Shown here in pieces: positions 1 through 8,197 of a stretch of DNA of 32,107 nt; positions within the stretch are counted from its first letter, which is position 1; every line of letters starts with the position of its first letter. Both the position numbers and the translations under genes were made by a program. The notes beneath the pieces were generated by a model that searched no databases, was not told where the DNA came from, and was given only the letters and a program-made list of their open reading frames with translations. The DNA is from an uncultured Prevotellaceae bacterium (GTDB lineage Bacteria > Bacteroidota > Bacteroidia > Bacteroidales > Bacteroidaceae), in assembly GCA_946541275.1 (NCBI GenBank), contig CAMNJH010000011.1:1-32107 (forward strand), read 5' to 3'.

Positions 1-93
1 TTGTCAAGTAAAGACAATGTTGATTACCGCCTTTGCGAGCGTGTGGACCATGCCAATCAGGGGTTTCTTTTATCTTTACGCTGTGAAAAAATG

Positions 94-1404
94 CTATACT
101 ATCTTTTCATAGCTGCCGGGTACGTGAGTGCTCTTGATGCGCCACTCCTTGGGGTAAAGATTGTTGGCTCGGGTGCCAATGTTCTTCACTTGGCCAAGTG
201 CATGTCCTTGGAACATGACGGTGACCAGACCGCGAGGAGTATTAGCCGGAAGAACGATGGATTCGCCCCGCAGGTAGCCGATGGCTGTAGCATAGTCAAG
301 CTCAGCCGTGGGCAGTGAGGGGTCTGCATTCATGAGCAGGGCATTCAGCTGAAACAACTTGTCAGCACCAGCCTTTTTCTTGCTTTTACTCCCGCTGTCT
401 GCTCCGCCTTTTTTCCTCAGCACAGCCACGAACAGTCCCTCGGAGCGTGTGATGCCTGGAATGAAACGATAGACGGGACCTTGGAAGCCAGGCAGCAGCG
501 AGCCCGTAATGTTCCATTCTGACAGTACAGGAATAGCTACCAGCTCAGCATCAAACTCATCAATCATCCAGCGTACGTTCTCTTCATTTTCTTTTATATT
601 ATATGTACACGTACTATATATCATCATGCCACCAGGGCGTAGGCACTGCCAGGCATCAGCGACTATCTCACGCTGCAAGCGCCAGCACTTCTCCACATTC
701 TGTGGACTCCATTCCCCAATGGTTCGCGGATCCTTGCGGAACATACCTTCTCCTGAGCAGGGTACATCGCACAGAATGACGTCGAACTGCATACCTGAGC
801 AGGCATAGTCGCGGGGATAATTGTTAGTGACATGGCAGTTAGGGTAGCCCCACTTCTGCATATTCTCACTGAGTATACTGGCCCTGTTTCTCACAGGCTC
901 ATTACTCCACAGCTCAGTTTCCGGAGGCAAGGCTCCCAGGGCGCAGGTGGACTTCCCTCCTGGTGCTGCGCAGAGGTCAAGAACTTTTGATATTGAGGAG
1001 TGAAGAGATAACTCATTACTTATAATGTGATGAATGAACATCGACGCAGCCTCCTGCACATAGTAGCAGCCTGCATGGAGCAACGGGTCAAAAGTGAAAT
1101 TAGGGCGTGTAGGCAGGTAGAAGCCCAGCGGACACCAGGGAACCATTTCTTTTCCCAATGAGTAATGAGTAATGAGTAATGAATAATTATGATTAGTTCC
1201 AGCATTCAGGAAGTCACGCTGAGATTGTATATAATCATAATTACTCATTACTAATTGCTCATTACTAATTAACTTCAGCGGGTTTACCCTAATGCTGACA
1301 GGCGGTTCCTCAGCGAAGGCAGACAGATAGCTGGCGAGGCGGTCTTCGCCCAGCAACGCTTTCATCTGTTGCAAAAAAGCCTCTGGTAACATCTCACTGT
1401 TCAT
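94..1404 (-). CDS. NOL1/NOP2/Sun (RsmF-like) rRNA cytosine-C5 methyltransferase
   Basis: SAM-dependent RNA m5C methyltransferase, 436 aa, cytoplasmic, probably acting on 16S rRNA. Motif I is LDLCAAPGGKST (residues 142-153). The two catalytic cysteines are visible in VPC (C216, motif IV, which releases the product) and STC (C266, motif VI, the nucleophile). The C-terminal region (about 340-436), ending in ANNLYPKEWRIKS, is the RsmF-type extension. The start is the ATG at 1404, giving the usual N-terminus that leads to SIRVNPLK. Residues 46-87 are odd: where homologues go from a short linker into VPWCP, this protein carries extra sequence (for example NYSLLITHYSLGKE) encoded by a heptamer inverted repeat at 1157-1272. 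A degenerate second patch may encode residues 129-140. The gene lies 24 nt downstream of the porE-like gene and is probably the last in that operon. The family is certain; the exact target nucleotide is not. Confidence 0.9.
   Translation of the reverse strand: MNSEMLPEAFLQQMKALLGEDRLASYLSAFAEEPPVSIRVNPLKLISNEQLVMSNYDYIQSQRDFLNAGTNHNYSLLITHYSLGKEMVPWCPLGFYLPTRPNFTFDPLLHAGCYYVQEAASMFIHHIISNELSLHSSISKVLDLCAAPGGKSTCALGALPPETELWSNEPVRNRASILSENMQKWGYPNCHVTNNYPRDYACSGMQFDVILCDVPCSGEGMFRKDPRTIGEWSPQNVEKCWRLQREIVADAWQCLRPGGMMIYSTCTYNIKENEENVRWMIDEFDAELVAIPVLSEWNITGSLLPGFQGPVYRFIPGITRSEGLFVAVLRKKGGADSGSKSKKKAGADKLFQLNALLMNADPSLPTAELDYATAIGYLRGESIVLPANTPRGLVTVMFQGHALGQVKNIGTRANNLYPKEWRIKSTHVPGSYEKIV
1157..1272. 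repeat. Heptamer-based inverted repeat inside the rRNA methyltransferase gene
   Basis: The left arm at 1157-1195 is made of tandem GAGTAAT-type heptamers followed by AATAATTATGATTA. The right arm at 1232-1272 is its imperfect reverse complement (starts TAATCATAATTACTCATTAC). About 36 nt separate the arms. The whole insertion stays in frame and is AT-rich compared with the GC-rich gene around it. It codes for Asn/Ser/Leu-rich residues in a variable linker of the protein. It has the same architecture as the repeat at 2356-2436. Confidence 0.8.
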
Positions 1405-1428
1405 TTCTCATTCCTCGTTATACTTTTC

Positions 1429-3540
1429 TTACCAGAGGTCATCCTGCTGTTGCGTTTCCTCCTGCCTGGCCGTCTTGGCGGGCTGCTCTTTCAGCTTGCC
1501 TTCAGCATCAAACATGCCATAGGTGGTGCGAAGAACGATGAACTCCGTACGACGGTTCAGCTGGTGGCAAATTTCCTTCTTCTCATCATCTTCCAGGGCA
1601 TTGATGAACTCCTCGGTGAGTACGTCGTCAGCCTTCAGCCAGTCATATTTCTCGGTGAGTTTCCGCCTAATGGTCTTCGGTTTCCCCTCACCATAGCCCA
1701 CCGGCGACAAACGATCGGCAGCTATTCCATGTGCTATCAGGTAGTTGACCACGCTCTCCGCACGCCGCTGCGACAACCGCTGATTATAGGCATCAGAACC
1801 ACGGTTATCGGTGTGAGCCGACAGTTCGATAGTGACATTGGGATTCTCATTGAGCAGGGTGATGAGCTTATCAAGAGCCTCTTCCGACTCGGGCCTGAGC
1901 GTGGCCTTGTCGAAGTCGTAGAAGATATTGTCTATGAGCACAGGAGCAGTGATGGAGGCCAAGGGAAACTGCAGCACGTACTCCTCTGATTCCAGCACAG
2001 GCTCCACCCGCAGTTCCTCCTTATGATTGAGGAATCCCTTACAGGTTCCTAGGAAGATATAGTCAACACCTGGCTTGATCTCCTCAACGAAAGAGCCATC
2101 GCCACGCACACTGATTTTCTTGTTGGTACCATCATTGCCCACCATGTGCACCAGTGCCTGGGGCAGTTCGTAACCATCCTGCTCGTACACCCAACCCTTC
2201 ACGGTCTGCACCACTTCGTATTTCTCGAATGAGTAGATGTGATCCCAACCACGTCCGTCGCCACGGTTGCTGGAGAAGTAGCCCCGATTATGCAGGCCCT
2301 CGAAGGTCATGCCGAAGTCATCGCCTGCCGAATTGAGGGGCCAACCGGGATGCTCAGGAGTTAGGAGTGAGGAGTGAGGAGTTAGGAGTTGCTGGGAGGC
2401 GTCCTCACTCTTAGCTCCTAACTCCTCACTCCTAACTATATAAATGTCCAGCCCGCCAAAACCGGGATGCCCATTGCTGCTGAAGTAGAGATCACCATTA
2501 GGACGGAATGTTGGGAACATTTCATCGCCAGCCGTATTGATGGTGGCTCCTGCATTCTCTATACTGATAATGCCACTTTCCGACAGTTCTGCACGCCACA
2601 GGTCATAGCCACCCATGCCACCAGGCATGTCGCTGACGAAATAGAGCCACATGCCATCGGGCGACACGCAAGGATGAGCAAAGGTGGACAGCGTGTCGTG
2701 GCTGATGTCCAGCACGGTGGCCTTACTCCACGAGGCATCACTGCGTTTCGACGTGGCTATCTGGGCATAGCGGGGATAGCTGGGATCAGTCTTGCAAACA
2801 GTGAGGTACATCGTCTTAAAATCAGAAGAGAAAGTACATGCGCCCTCGTCGTCTACCGTGTTCAGCTCGCTCTCAATCAGTTCTGGCTTCGACCATTTTC
2901 CCTTGTCATCCTTTTGTGAGAAGAAGATGTCGGCATTCTTCATGCCCGTGATGCCGCTCAGCTCATCGCCATTGGCCTGATTGCGGGTACTGCTGAAATA
3001 TAGCTGGTCACTGTCGTCACCCGCCAAGGCCGGCGAGTATTCTGCACGTCGCGAGTTGAACAGCTCCTGCTTTTTCACCGTGTAGCCAGAGTATTCGGCC
3101 TCGGCCTTCCACTGTGGAGCCATGCGTGCCGACTGCAGACCGACTGCCAGCAAGGGGTTCGTCATGCCTGAATCCTTCAGCTGAAGGAAAGTTTTCTCCG
3201 CATCCTTGTAGGCACCGTTCCGCAGTTGCAACTGCCCCAGGTGGAGCAAGGCTGTGGTATCGGCCTGCTTATAGCGCACAGCATTGTTCAGTGAGGCAAT
3301 GGCGCGCTGCGTCTGGTTGATGCGCCTATAGCATTCAGCCATTTTCAGTGCCCGCTGTCCGCGCAATGGCCTATCCTTAGTGGAAGTCTGTGTGTAGGCT
3401 TTCTTATAATAGGTGACGGCATCGTTGTATTCGCCCAATGCGAAGAACTTGTCGCCCTTCTTCATGGCCGTGTCGGCTCCACAGGAGAGCAGCGACACGG
3501 CCACTGCCATATATATAAATATGTAATAAAAACGTCGCAT
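1429..3540 (-). CDS. PorE-like T9SS outer-membrane lipoprotein (TPR - beta-propeller - CRD - OmpA)
   Basis: 703-aa lipoprotein. The signal peptide ends in the lipobox LLSC, so the mature protein starts at C20. The order of parts is TPR-like helices (about 25-150), a PD40/WD40-type beta-propeller (about 160-430, with repeated blades such as LYFSSTR, MYLTVCK, LYFVSDMPGG, LYFSSNG), a carboxypeptidase-regulatory-like fold (about 445-530), and an OmpA-type peptidoglycan-binding domain (about 540-670; HTDNRGSDAYNQRLSQRRAE and GYGEGKP visible). This is the layout described for PorE of Porphyromonas gingivalis, which links the type IX secretion machinery to peptidoglycan. A heptamer inverted repeat (2356-2436) encodes an extra loop, QQLLTPHSSLLTPE, in the propeller. 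The gene starts 30 nt after topB, so it is probably cotranscribed with it. Domain architecture is clear; the T9SS role is inferred. Confidence 0.82.
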   Translation of the reverse strand: MRRFYYIFIYMAVAVSLLSCGADTAMKKGDKFFALGEYNDAVTYYKKAYTQTSTKDRPLRGQRALKMAECYRRINQTQRAIASLNNAVRYKQADTTALLHLGQLQLRNGAYKDAEKTFLQLKDSGMTNPLLAVGLQSARMAPQWKAEAEYSGYTVKKQELFNSRRAEYSPALAGDDSDQLYFSSTRNQANGDELSGITGMKNADIFFSQKDDKGKWSKPELIESELNTVDDEGACTFSSDFKTMYLTVCKTDPSYPRYAQIATSKRSDASWSKATVLDISHDTLSTFAHPCVSPDGMWLYFVSDMPGGMGGYDLWRAELSESGIISIENAGATINTAGDEMFPTFRPNGDLYFSSNGHPGFGGLDIYIVRSEELGAKSEDASQQLLTPHSSLLTPEHPGWPLNSAGDDFGMTFEGLHNRGYFSSNRGDGRGWDHIYSFEKYEVVQTVKGWVYEQDGYELPQALVHMVGNDGTNKKISVRGDGSFVEEIKPGVDYIFLGTCKGFLNHKEELRVEPVLESEEYVLQFPLASITAPVLIDNIFYDFDKATLRPESEEALDKLITLLNENPNVTIELSAHTDNRGSDAYNQRLSQRRAESVVNYLIAHGIAADRLSPVGYGEGKPKTIRRKLTEKYDWLKADDVLTEEFINALEDDEKKEICHQLNRRTEFIVLRTTYGMFDAEGKLKEQPAKTARQEETQQQDDLW
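2356..2436. repeat. Heptamer inverted repeat inside the porE-like gene
   Basis: The left arm (2356-2390) is tandem GAGTTAG/GAGTGAG heptamers. The right arm (2403-2436) is the near reverse complement with CTCCTAA/CTCCTCA units. About 12 nt form the loop. The repeat is in frame and adds a Leu/Ser/Thr/Pro-rich loop to the beta-propeller. It is the same family as the single-arm repeat at 14109-14143. Confidence 0.85.
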
Positions 3541-3570
3541 GTCACTATATATAACGCAGCGACCGTTGTT

Positions 3571-5601
3571 TTATTGCGTAAAAGGCTGTCGCCAAGTGCA
3601 TCCTTCCTTCCAGCGTGAGCATCCATAGGCTGTTTTCCCCCTGATGATGGTACCCTGTCCGCAGAGGGGACAGGGCTGGCCTACCACAAGAGTACTGCTT
3701 TCGGCTGCTTCCTGGCCATTCACGCCCTTTTCTTTAGGTTTGGAGCGGTTCGTTCTCTTCTTTTTCAGCTCCTCCTCGGTGGTAATGGCCACATGCCGGT
3801 TTGACTGGTCGCTGATTACCTGGTGCACAATGTCGGTCACCTGCTGCTTCAGCTCTTCAATGAACTGCTTCGGCTCGTACTTCCTGGCCTCAATGTCGCG
3901 CAGCTTCTTCTCCCAAATGCCTGTCAGCTCAGCACTCTTCAGCAGGTCTTCGTGAATCAGGTCAATCAGCTCCATGCCCGTCGGCGTGGCCACCAGATTC
4001 TTGCGCTCCTTGCGAATGTAATGGCGCTTGAACAGCGTCTCAATGATGGCGGCACGGGTGGAGGGCCGGCCAATACCGTTTTCCTTCATGGCAGCGCGCA
4101 ACTCCTCGTCGTCCACCAGTTTTCCTGCCGTTTCCATGACACGCAGCAGGGTGGCCTCAGTATAGTATTTGGGGGGAGTGGTCCACTTCTCGGTCAGCGT
4201 GGGCTTATGTTCACCGCTCTCCCCCTTCGTGAAGGTAGGAAGCGTGCGTTCCTCGTCCTCTGCTTTCCTGTCTTCCTCGTCATTTTTCTGCTCCTTGGCA
4301 TACACCAGTCGCCAGCCTGCATCAAGTATTTCCTTACCAGTCACCTTGAACTCCACTTCTTCCACCCGTCCCAACACGGTGGTAGTGGAGAACTTGCAGT
4401 CAGGATAAAACACAGCAATGAAGCGGCGAGCCACCAGGTCGTACACCTTCTGCTGCATATCGGTCAGGCCACCAGGAATAACGCCCGTGGGAATGATGGC
4501 ATGATGGTCAGTGACCTTCGACGAGTCAAACACCCTCTTTGACTTAGGCAGAGGCTTACCCCCCAAGGGTCGCACCAGCTCGGCATAGGGCGCCACCCCA
4601 GCAAACTTCGTCTGGAACAGGCCGTTCATGGTCTGTGGGCACTTGGCGTAGACATCGTCACTCAAATAGGTGGTGTCCACACGGGGATAGGTGGTCAGCT
4701 TCTGCTCATAGAGCTGCTGTATGATGTTCAGCGTCATCTCGGCCGAGAAGGCAAACTTGCGGTTGCAGTCCACCTGGAGTGAGGTCAGGTCGTAGAGCTG
4801 CGGCGGCTGTTCCCTGCCGTTCTTCTTCTCTACCGTTGTCACCACAAAGGGTTTTCCCTCAATGGTAGAAAAGGCCTGCTCGCCCTCTTCCTTAGAGGTA
4901 AACTTGCCCTTGGTGGCCGTGAAAGTGGTGTCACGATATACAGTGGCCAGCACCCAGTAGGGCTCGGGCTTGAAATTGTCTATTTCCCTCTGCCGGTTCA
5001 CGATAAGGGCCAGTGTGGGTGTCTGCACGCGCCCGATACTGAGCACCTGCCTGTTCTGCCCATACTTAATGGTGTACAGCCGAGTGGCATTGATGCCCAA
5101 CAGCCAGTCGCCCACGGCACGGCTCAGTCCGGCCAGGTAGAGCGACTGATATTCGCTTTGGTCTTTCAGGCTTTGGAAGCCCTCACGAATGGCTTCGTCA
5201 GTCATTGACGATATCCACAGGCGCTGCACGGGGCACTTGGCCTGCGCTTTCTGCATCACCCAGCGCTGTATCAGCTCACCCTCTTGCCCTGCATCACCAC
5301 AGTTGATGATGCTGTCGGCTTGGCTGAAGAGCTGTTCAATGGTGGCAAACTGTTTCTTAATGCCCTGATCTTCCTTCAGCCGGATGCCAAACTTCTGCGG
5401 AATCATGGGCAGGGCACTGAGGCTCCAGGAGCGCCACATCGGCGTATAGTCCTCGGGCATCTTCAGCTCGCACAGGTGTCCGAAGGTCCACGTCACCTGA
5501 TAGCCATTACCCTCATAATAGCCATCACGCCGTGTTGTGGCTCCTATGATTCTGGCAATGTCAGCTGCCACACTGGGTTTCTCTGCTATGCATACAACCA
5601 T
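3571..5601 (-). CDS. topB: DNA topoisomerase III
   Basis: Type IA topoisomerase of 676 aa, a full-length member that decatenates and relaxes DNA. The N-terminal Toprim domain opens with IAEKPS and contains the metal-binding acidic cluster D103-A-G-Q-E107-G-E109. The nucleophilic tyrosine is Y305 in LTTYPRVD. RPST (about 515) lies in the DNA-gate region. The C-terminus has a single four-cysteine zinc ribbon (C644, C647, C661, C668) after a basic linker. The start is the ATG at 5601, where the Toprim strand begins immediately. A matching promoter lies 43 nt upstream. It appears to head the operon with the porE-like and rRNA methyltransferase genes. Many Bacteroidota carry extra topB copies on conjugative elements, but no transfer genes are visible here, so this looks chromosomal. 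Confidence 0.95.
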   Translation of the reverse strand: MVVCIAEKPSVAADIARIIGATTRRDGYYEGNGYQVTWTFGHLCELKMPEDYTPMWRSWSLSALPMIPQKFGIRLKEDQGIKKQFATIEQLFSQADSIINCGDAGQEGELIQRWVMQKAQAKCPVQRLWISSMTDEAIREGFQSLKDQSEYQSLYLAGLSRAVGDWLLGINATRLYTIKYGQNRQVLSIGRVQTPTLALIVNRQREIDNFKPEPYWVLATVYRDTTFTATKGKFTSKEEGEQAFSTIEGKPFVVTTVEKKNGREQPPQLYDLTSLQVDCNRKFAFSAEMTLNIIQQLYEQKLTTYPRVDTTYLSDDVYAKCPQTMNGLFQTKFAGVAPYAELVRPLGGKPLPKSKRVFDSSKVTDHHAIIPTGVIPGGLTDMQQKVYDLVARRFIAVFYPDCKFSTTTVLGRVEEVEFKVTGKEILDAGWRLVYAKEQKNDEEDRKAEDEERTLPTFTKGESGEHKPTLTEKWTTPPKYYTEATLLRVMETAGKLVDDEELRAAMKENGIGRPSTRAAIIETLFKRHYIRKERKNLVATPTGMELIDLIHEDLLKSAELTGIWEKKLRDIEARKYEPKQFIEELKQQVTDIVHQVISDQSNRHVAITTEEELKKKRTNRSKPKEKGVNGQEAAESSTLVVGQPCPLCGQGTIIRGKTAYGCSRWKEGCTWRQPFTQ

Positions 5602-5644
5602 GTGTAATTGACTTTATTCTATTTACTGTTTACGATTCAAGACG

Positions 5645-5676
5645 CAAAGGTACAAAAAAGATTGGGAACAGCAAAA
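5645..5676 (-). promoter_or_regulatory. topB: Bacteroidetes sigma-type promoter for topB operon
   Basis: Read on the minus strand: TTTTG (5672-5676), 19 nt, then TACCTTTG (5645-5652). This matches the Bacteroidetes -33 TTTG / -7 TAnnTTTG consensus. Transcription would begin a few bases downstream, leaving a leader of about 35-40 nt before the topB ATG at 5601. Confidence 0.8.
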
Positions 5677-5833
5677 TCTGCATCACAAATTCTTGTTTTG
5701 GGGAAGGCGGAGATAGCGATATAGAACTTTATTTCCGCTTTTCCACGTAACCCGCTGAAAATGTGAGAAATAGAAGTAAGCCAGCGACTAGAGAAAGTGG
5801 ACGCCTAAAGTGATTCATCTCAACAATTCTTCG

Positions 5834-5841
5834 TACCTTTG
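5834..5841 (+). promoter_or_regulatory. -7 promoter element of the GH9-GH18 operon
   Basis: TACCTTTG fits TAnnTTTG. No clear TTTG is seen at the -33 position. Its position, 13 nt before the ATG at 5855, rules out the upstream in-frame ATG at 5810 as the start, because that codon would lie upstream of the transcription start. Confidence 0.65.
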
Positions 5842-5854
5842 CACAAAAAAAGAA

Positions 5855-8197
5855 ATGAATCTAAAAGCAAGACTTTTCCTGTTCGTCTTCATCTGCTTAC
5901 AGATAGGCTATGGTGCACCGCTCTACGACTATCCTGAGTCTATCTGGCCGATGGCACTTGACAAGGCTCATTCCCTGGAGCAAGCATTAGCTGACAAAGC
6001 CATCATACAACAGGAGTCCGTCCCACTGTCCGGTTGGACTCATACAGGCATTGGGATGCTCAGCCATTCTGACAGCATTCTCCAAATGTGCATGCCTCTC
6101 AGCACGGGTACGCGTGCACAGGGACCTGCTGATGACCCTGACTACGCCATCTTCGGAACCTGTTCTGCAGAGCTGAAGTTGGGAGGACGCAACTTGAAGG
6201 ACTACAATCAACTGGCCTTCGACATCCGCACAGACCTGGAAGCTGGGATAGCCAATATGAACGTTGACTTGCAGACAGAACCTACCTGCCAGTTGGGCGC
6301 TCATCTGGTCAACATTCAAGGCACTGGCTGGCAGCACGTAGTCTATCAAATCAGTGAACTGCCCCTTGCATGTGTTAACGCCATCAGGTTATACACCGAC
6401 CTGAAAGGGCGAAACCTGTCACGACAGGACAGTATACATTATTATATTAAAAACATTCAATGGCAAAAAGCGGAAAACACTGAACCCTATCTGGGCTGGC
6501 AGACGGCCGCTGGCCACATAGCCTATTCCATGTCAGGCTATCTTGTTGACGGAGCGAAAACTGCTATTGTTGCTTCAACTATCAGCCTACCTTTCTTCCT
6601 GATTGACGAATATTCTGGCGACACGGTCTTCCACGGAGAGTCCACCATGCCAGCAACTACACTTGATGGGACATTCCAAGTGCTCGACTTCTCAAGTCTC
6701 AGCCGCCAAGGCATCTATCGGCTCATCTTCGACACTTTGGCCACTGAACCATTCCCCATCAATCAAGATGCCCTGCAGGGGAGTGAATGGAAAATACTAA
6801 ATTTTATCCATGGACAGCGATGTGGACAACACGTCAGCGGCATTCACGGGCTGTGTCACACCGACGTGTTCTGTGATCACAATGGGCATAGTTACACTTA
6901 TGGGGGAGGCTGGCACGATGCTGGCGACCTGTCACAACAGACTCTCCAGACCGCCGATGTCACCTATGCCCTGCTGGAAGCCTACAGCAAGCGAAAAGAC
7001 ACAAATCCACAACTGGCCAGTCTATTGCTGGATGAGGCCCGTCACGGACTGGCACAGATAAGCCGCTGCCGACTAGGCGACGGATGGCATGCCAGCAGCA
7101 TCGGACTATTGCACTGGACAGATGGCATCACCGGAACCTTCGACGACATACACACTGTGCGGAAGCAGAATCTGGCCTTCGACAACTTTCTCTATGCAGC
7201 CTATGAGGCCTACGCTGCCCGTCTGCTGGGGGAGGACTCCCTGCGCCAAGCTGCCATAGAGGACTTCAATTATGCCTCAAGCAAGTATGAACGTGATGGA
7301 ATTGACTCCTTCCACATCGCCATGGAGCACACTTACAACACATCGGCTGTCACCTACATGGCCGCAGCCTCATGGGCCGCATCTCAACTGTATCTGCTCA
7401 CGGGCCGAGAGAAGTATGGCCGCCTTGCTGCCGGCTATGCCAGCCAGATTCTTGACTGCCAGAAACAGGATGGCCATTTCGCCGGCTATTTCTATCGCGA
7501 TTCTACGCGAAAGGCCATCATTCACTACATCCACCAATCGCGTGAACAACTACCTATTCAGGCACTCATAGCACTCTGCGAAACGCAGCCTCTTCATCCT
7601 GACTATAGCAAGTGGCACAAGGCCATCAGTCTATATGGCAACTACCTAAAGAGCATTATGTTCTGCACCCAGCCTTATGGAATGATGCCCAGCGGAATCT
7701 ATCATTCATCCGAATATGCTGATGAGGACGGATTCAAACGCCTGCATCTCTGGGCACCAGAGAATGCCCACCAACTTTACGACCAGCAACTGAAAGAAGG
7801 TATACAGATAGACCAACACCATTATCTGCGCCGTTTCCCCGTGTGGTTCAGCATCTTCAATGGCAACGAGGCAGTGATTCTCTCAACAGGGAAAGCCGCC
7901 GCACTCTGTGGCCGGTTTCTGAAGGATGACAAGCTGATGAACCTTGGGCTTGAACAGCTATACTGGACGGTGGGGAAAAATCCTTTCTGCCAGTCGCTCA
8001 TCTACGGTGAAGGGCATCGCTATCCGTCCATGGACAGTTTCTCATCAGGCGAAATAATGGGTGAGATTCCCGTTGGCATACGCTCGTTTGGGAACACCGA
8101 CCAACCCTTCTGGCCGCTGACGAACAATGCCTGCTACAAAGAAGTATGGTTGACTTCTGCTGGAAAATGGCTTTCACTAACATCAGAATACAAATGA
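5855..8197 (+). CDS. Secreted glycoside hydrolase family 9 enzyme
   Basis: 780-aa secreted enzyme. The signal peptide (KARLFLFVFICLQIGYG) starts at ATG 5855. An N-terminal region of unrecognised fold (about 25-210) is followed by an immunoglobulin-like CelD_N-type domain (about 225-310) and a GH9 catalytic domain (about 320-775). The GH9 signature GGGWHDAGD is present with both aspartates (D355, D358). VGKNPFCQSLIYGEGHRYP near 705-725 and YKEVW (E763, the likely proton donor) fit the family's C-terminal motifs. GH9 enzymes hydrolyse beta-1,4-glucans, and some act on glucosamine oligomers. Because the stop overlaps the start of a GH18 chitinase gene, a GlcNAc- or GlcN-containing substrate is a real alternative to cellulose or xyloglucan. 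No sorting tail is seen at the C-terminus. Confidence 0.88.
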   Translation: MNLKARLFLFVFICLQIGYGAPLYDYPESIWPMALDKAHSLEQALADKAIIQQESVPLSGWTHTGIGMLSHSDSILQMCMPLSTGTRAQGPADDPDYAIFGTCSAELKLGGRNLKDYNQLAFDIRTDLEAGIANMNVDLQTEPTCQLGAHLVNIQGTGWQHVVYQISELPLACVNAIRLYTDLKGRNLSRQDSIHYYIKNIQWQKAENTEPYLGWQTAAGHIAYSMSGYLVDGAKTAIVASTISLPFFLIDEYSGDTVFHGESTMPATTLDGTFQVLDFSSLSRQGIYRLIFDTLATEPFPINQDALQGSEWKILNFIHGQRCGQHVSGIHGLCHTDVFCDHNGHSYTYGGGWHDAGDLSQQTLQTADVTYALLEAYSKRKDTNPQLASLLLDEARHGLAQISRCRLGDGWHASSIGLLHWTDGITGTFDDIHTVRKQNLAFDNFLYAAYEAYAARLLGEDSLRQAAIEDFNYASSKYERDGIDSFHIAMEHTYNTSAVTYMAAASWAASQLYLLTGREKYGRLAAGYASQILDCQKQDGHFAGYFYRDSTRKAIIHYIHQSREQLPIQALIALCETQPLHPDYSKWHKAISLYGNYLKSIMFCTQPYGMMPSGIYHSSEYADEDGFKRLHLWAPENAHQLYDQQLKEGIQIDQHHYLRRFPVWFSIFNGNEAVILSTGKAAALCGRFLKDDKLMNLGLEQLYWTVGKNPFCQSLIYGEGHRYPSMDSFSSGEIMGEIPVGIRSFGNTDQPFWPLTNNACYKEVWLTSAGKWLSLTSEYK

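Noticed and set aside
1..318. A plus-strand frame opening at the left edge
   Set aside because: Most of it is antisense to the C-terminus of the rRNA methyltransferase. The 93 nt left of that gene hold only very short frames and no supported feature.
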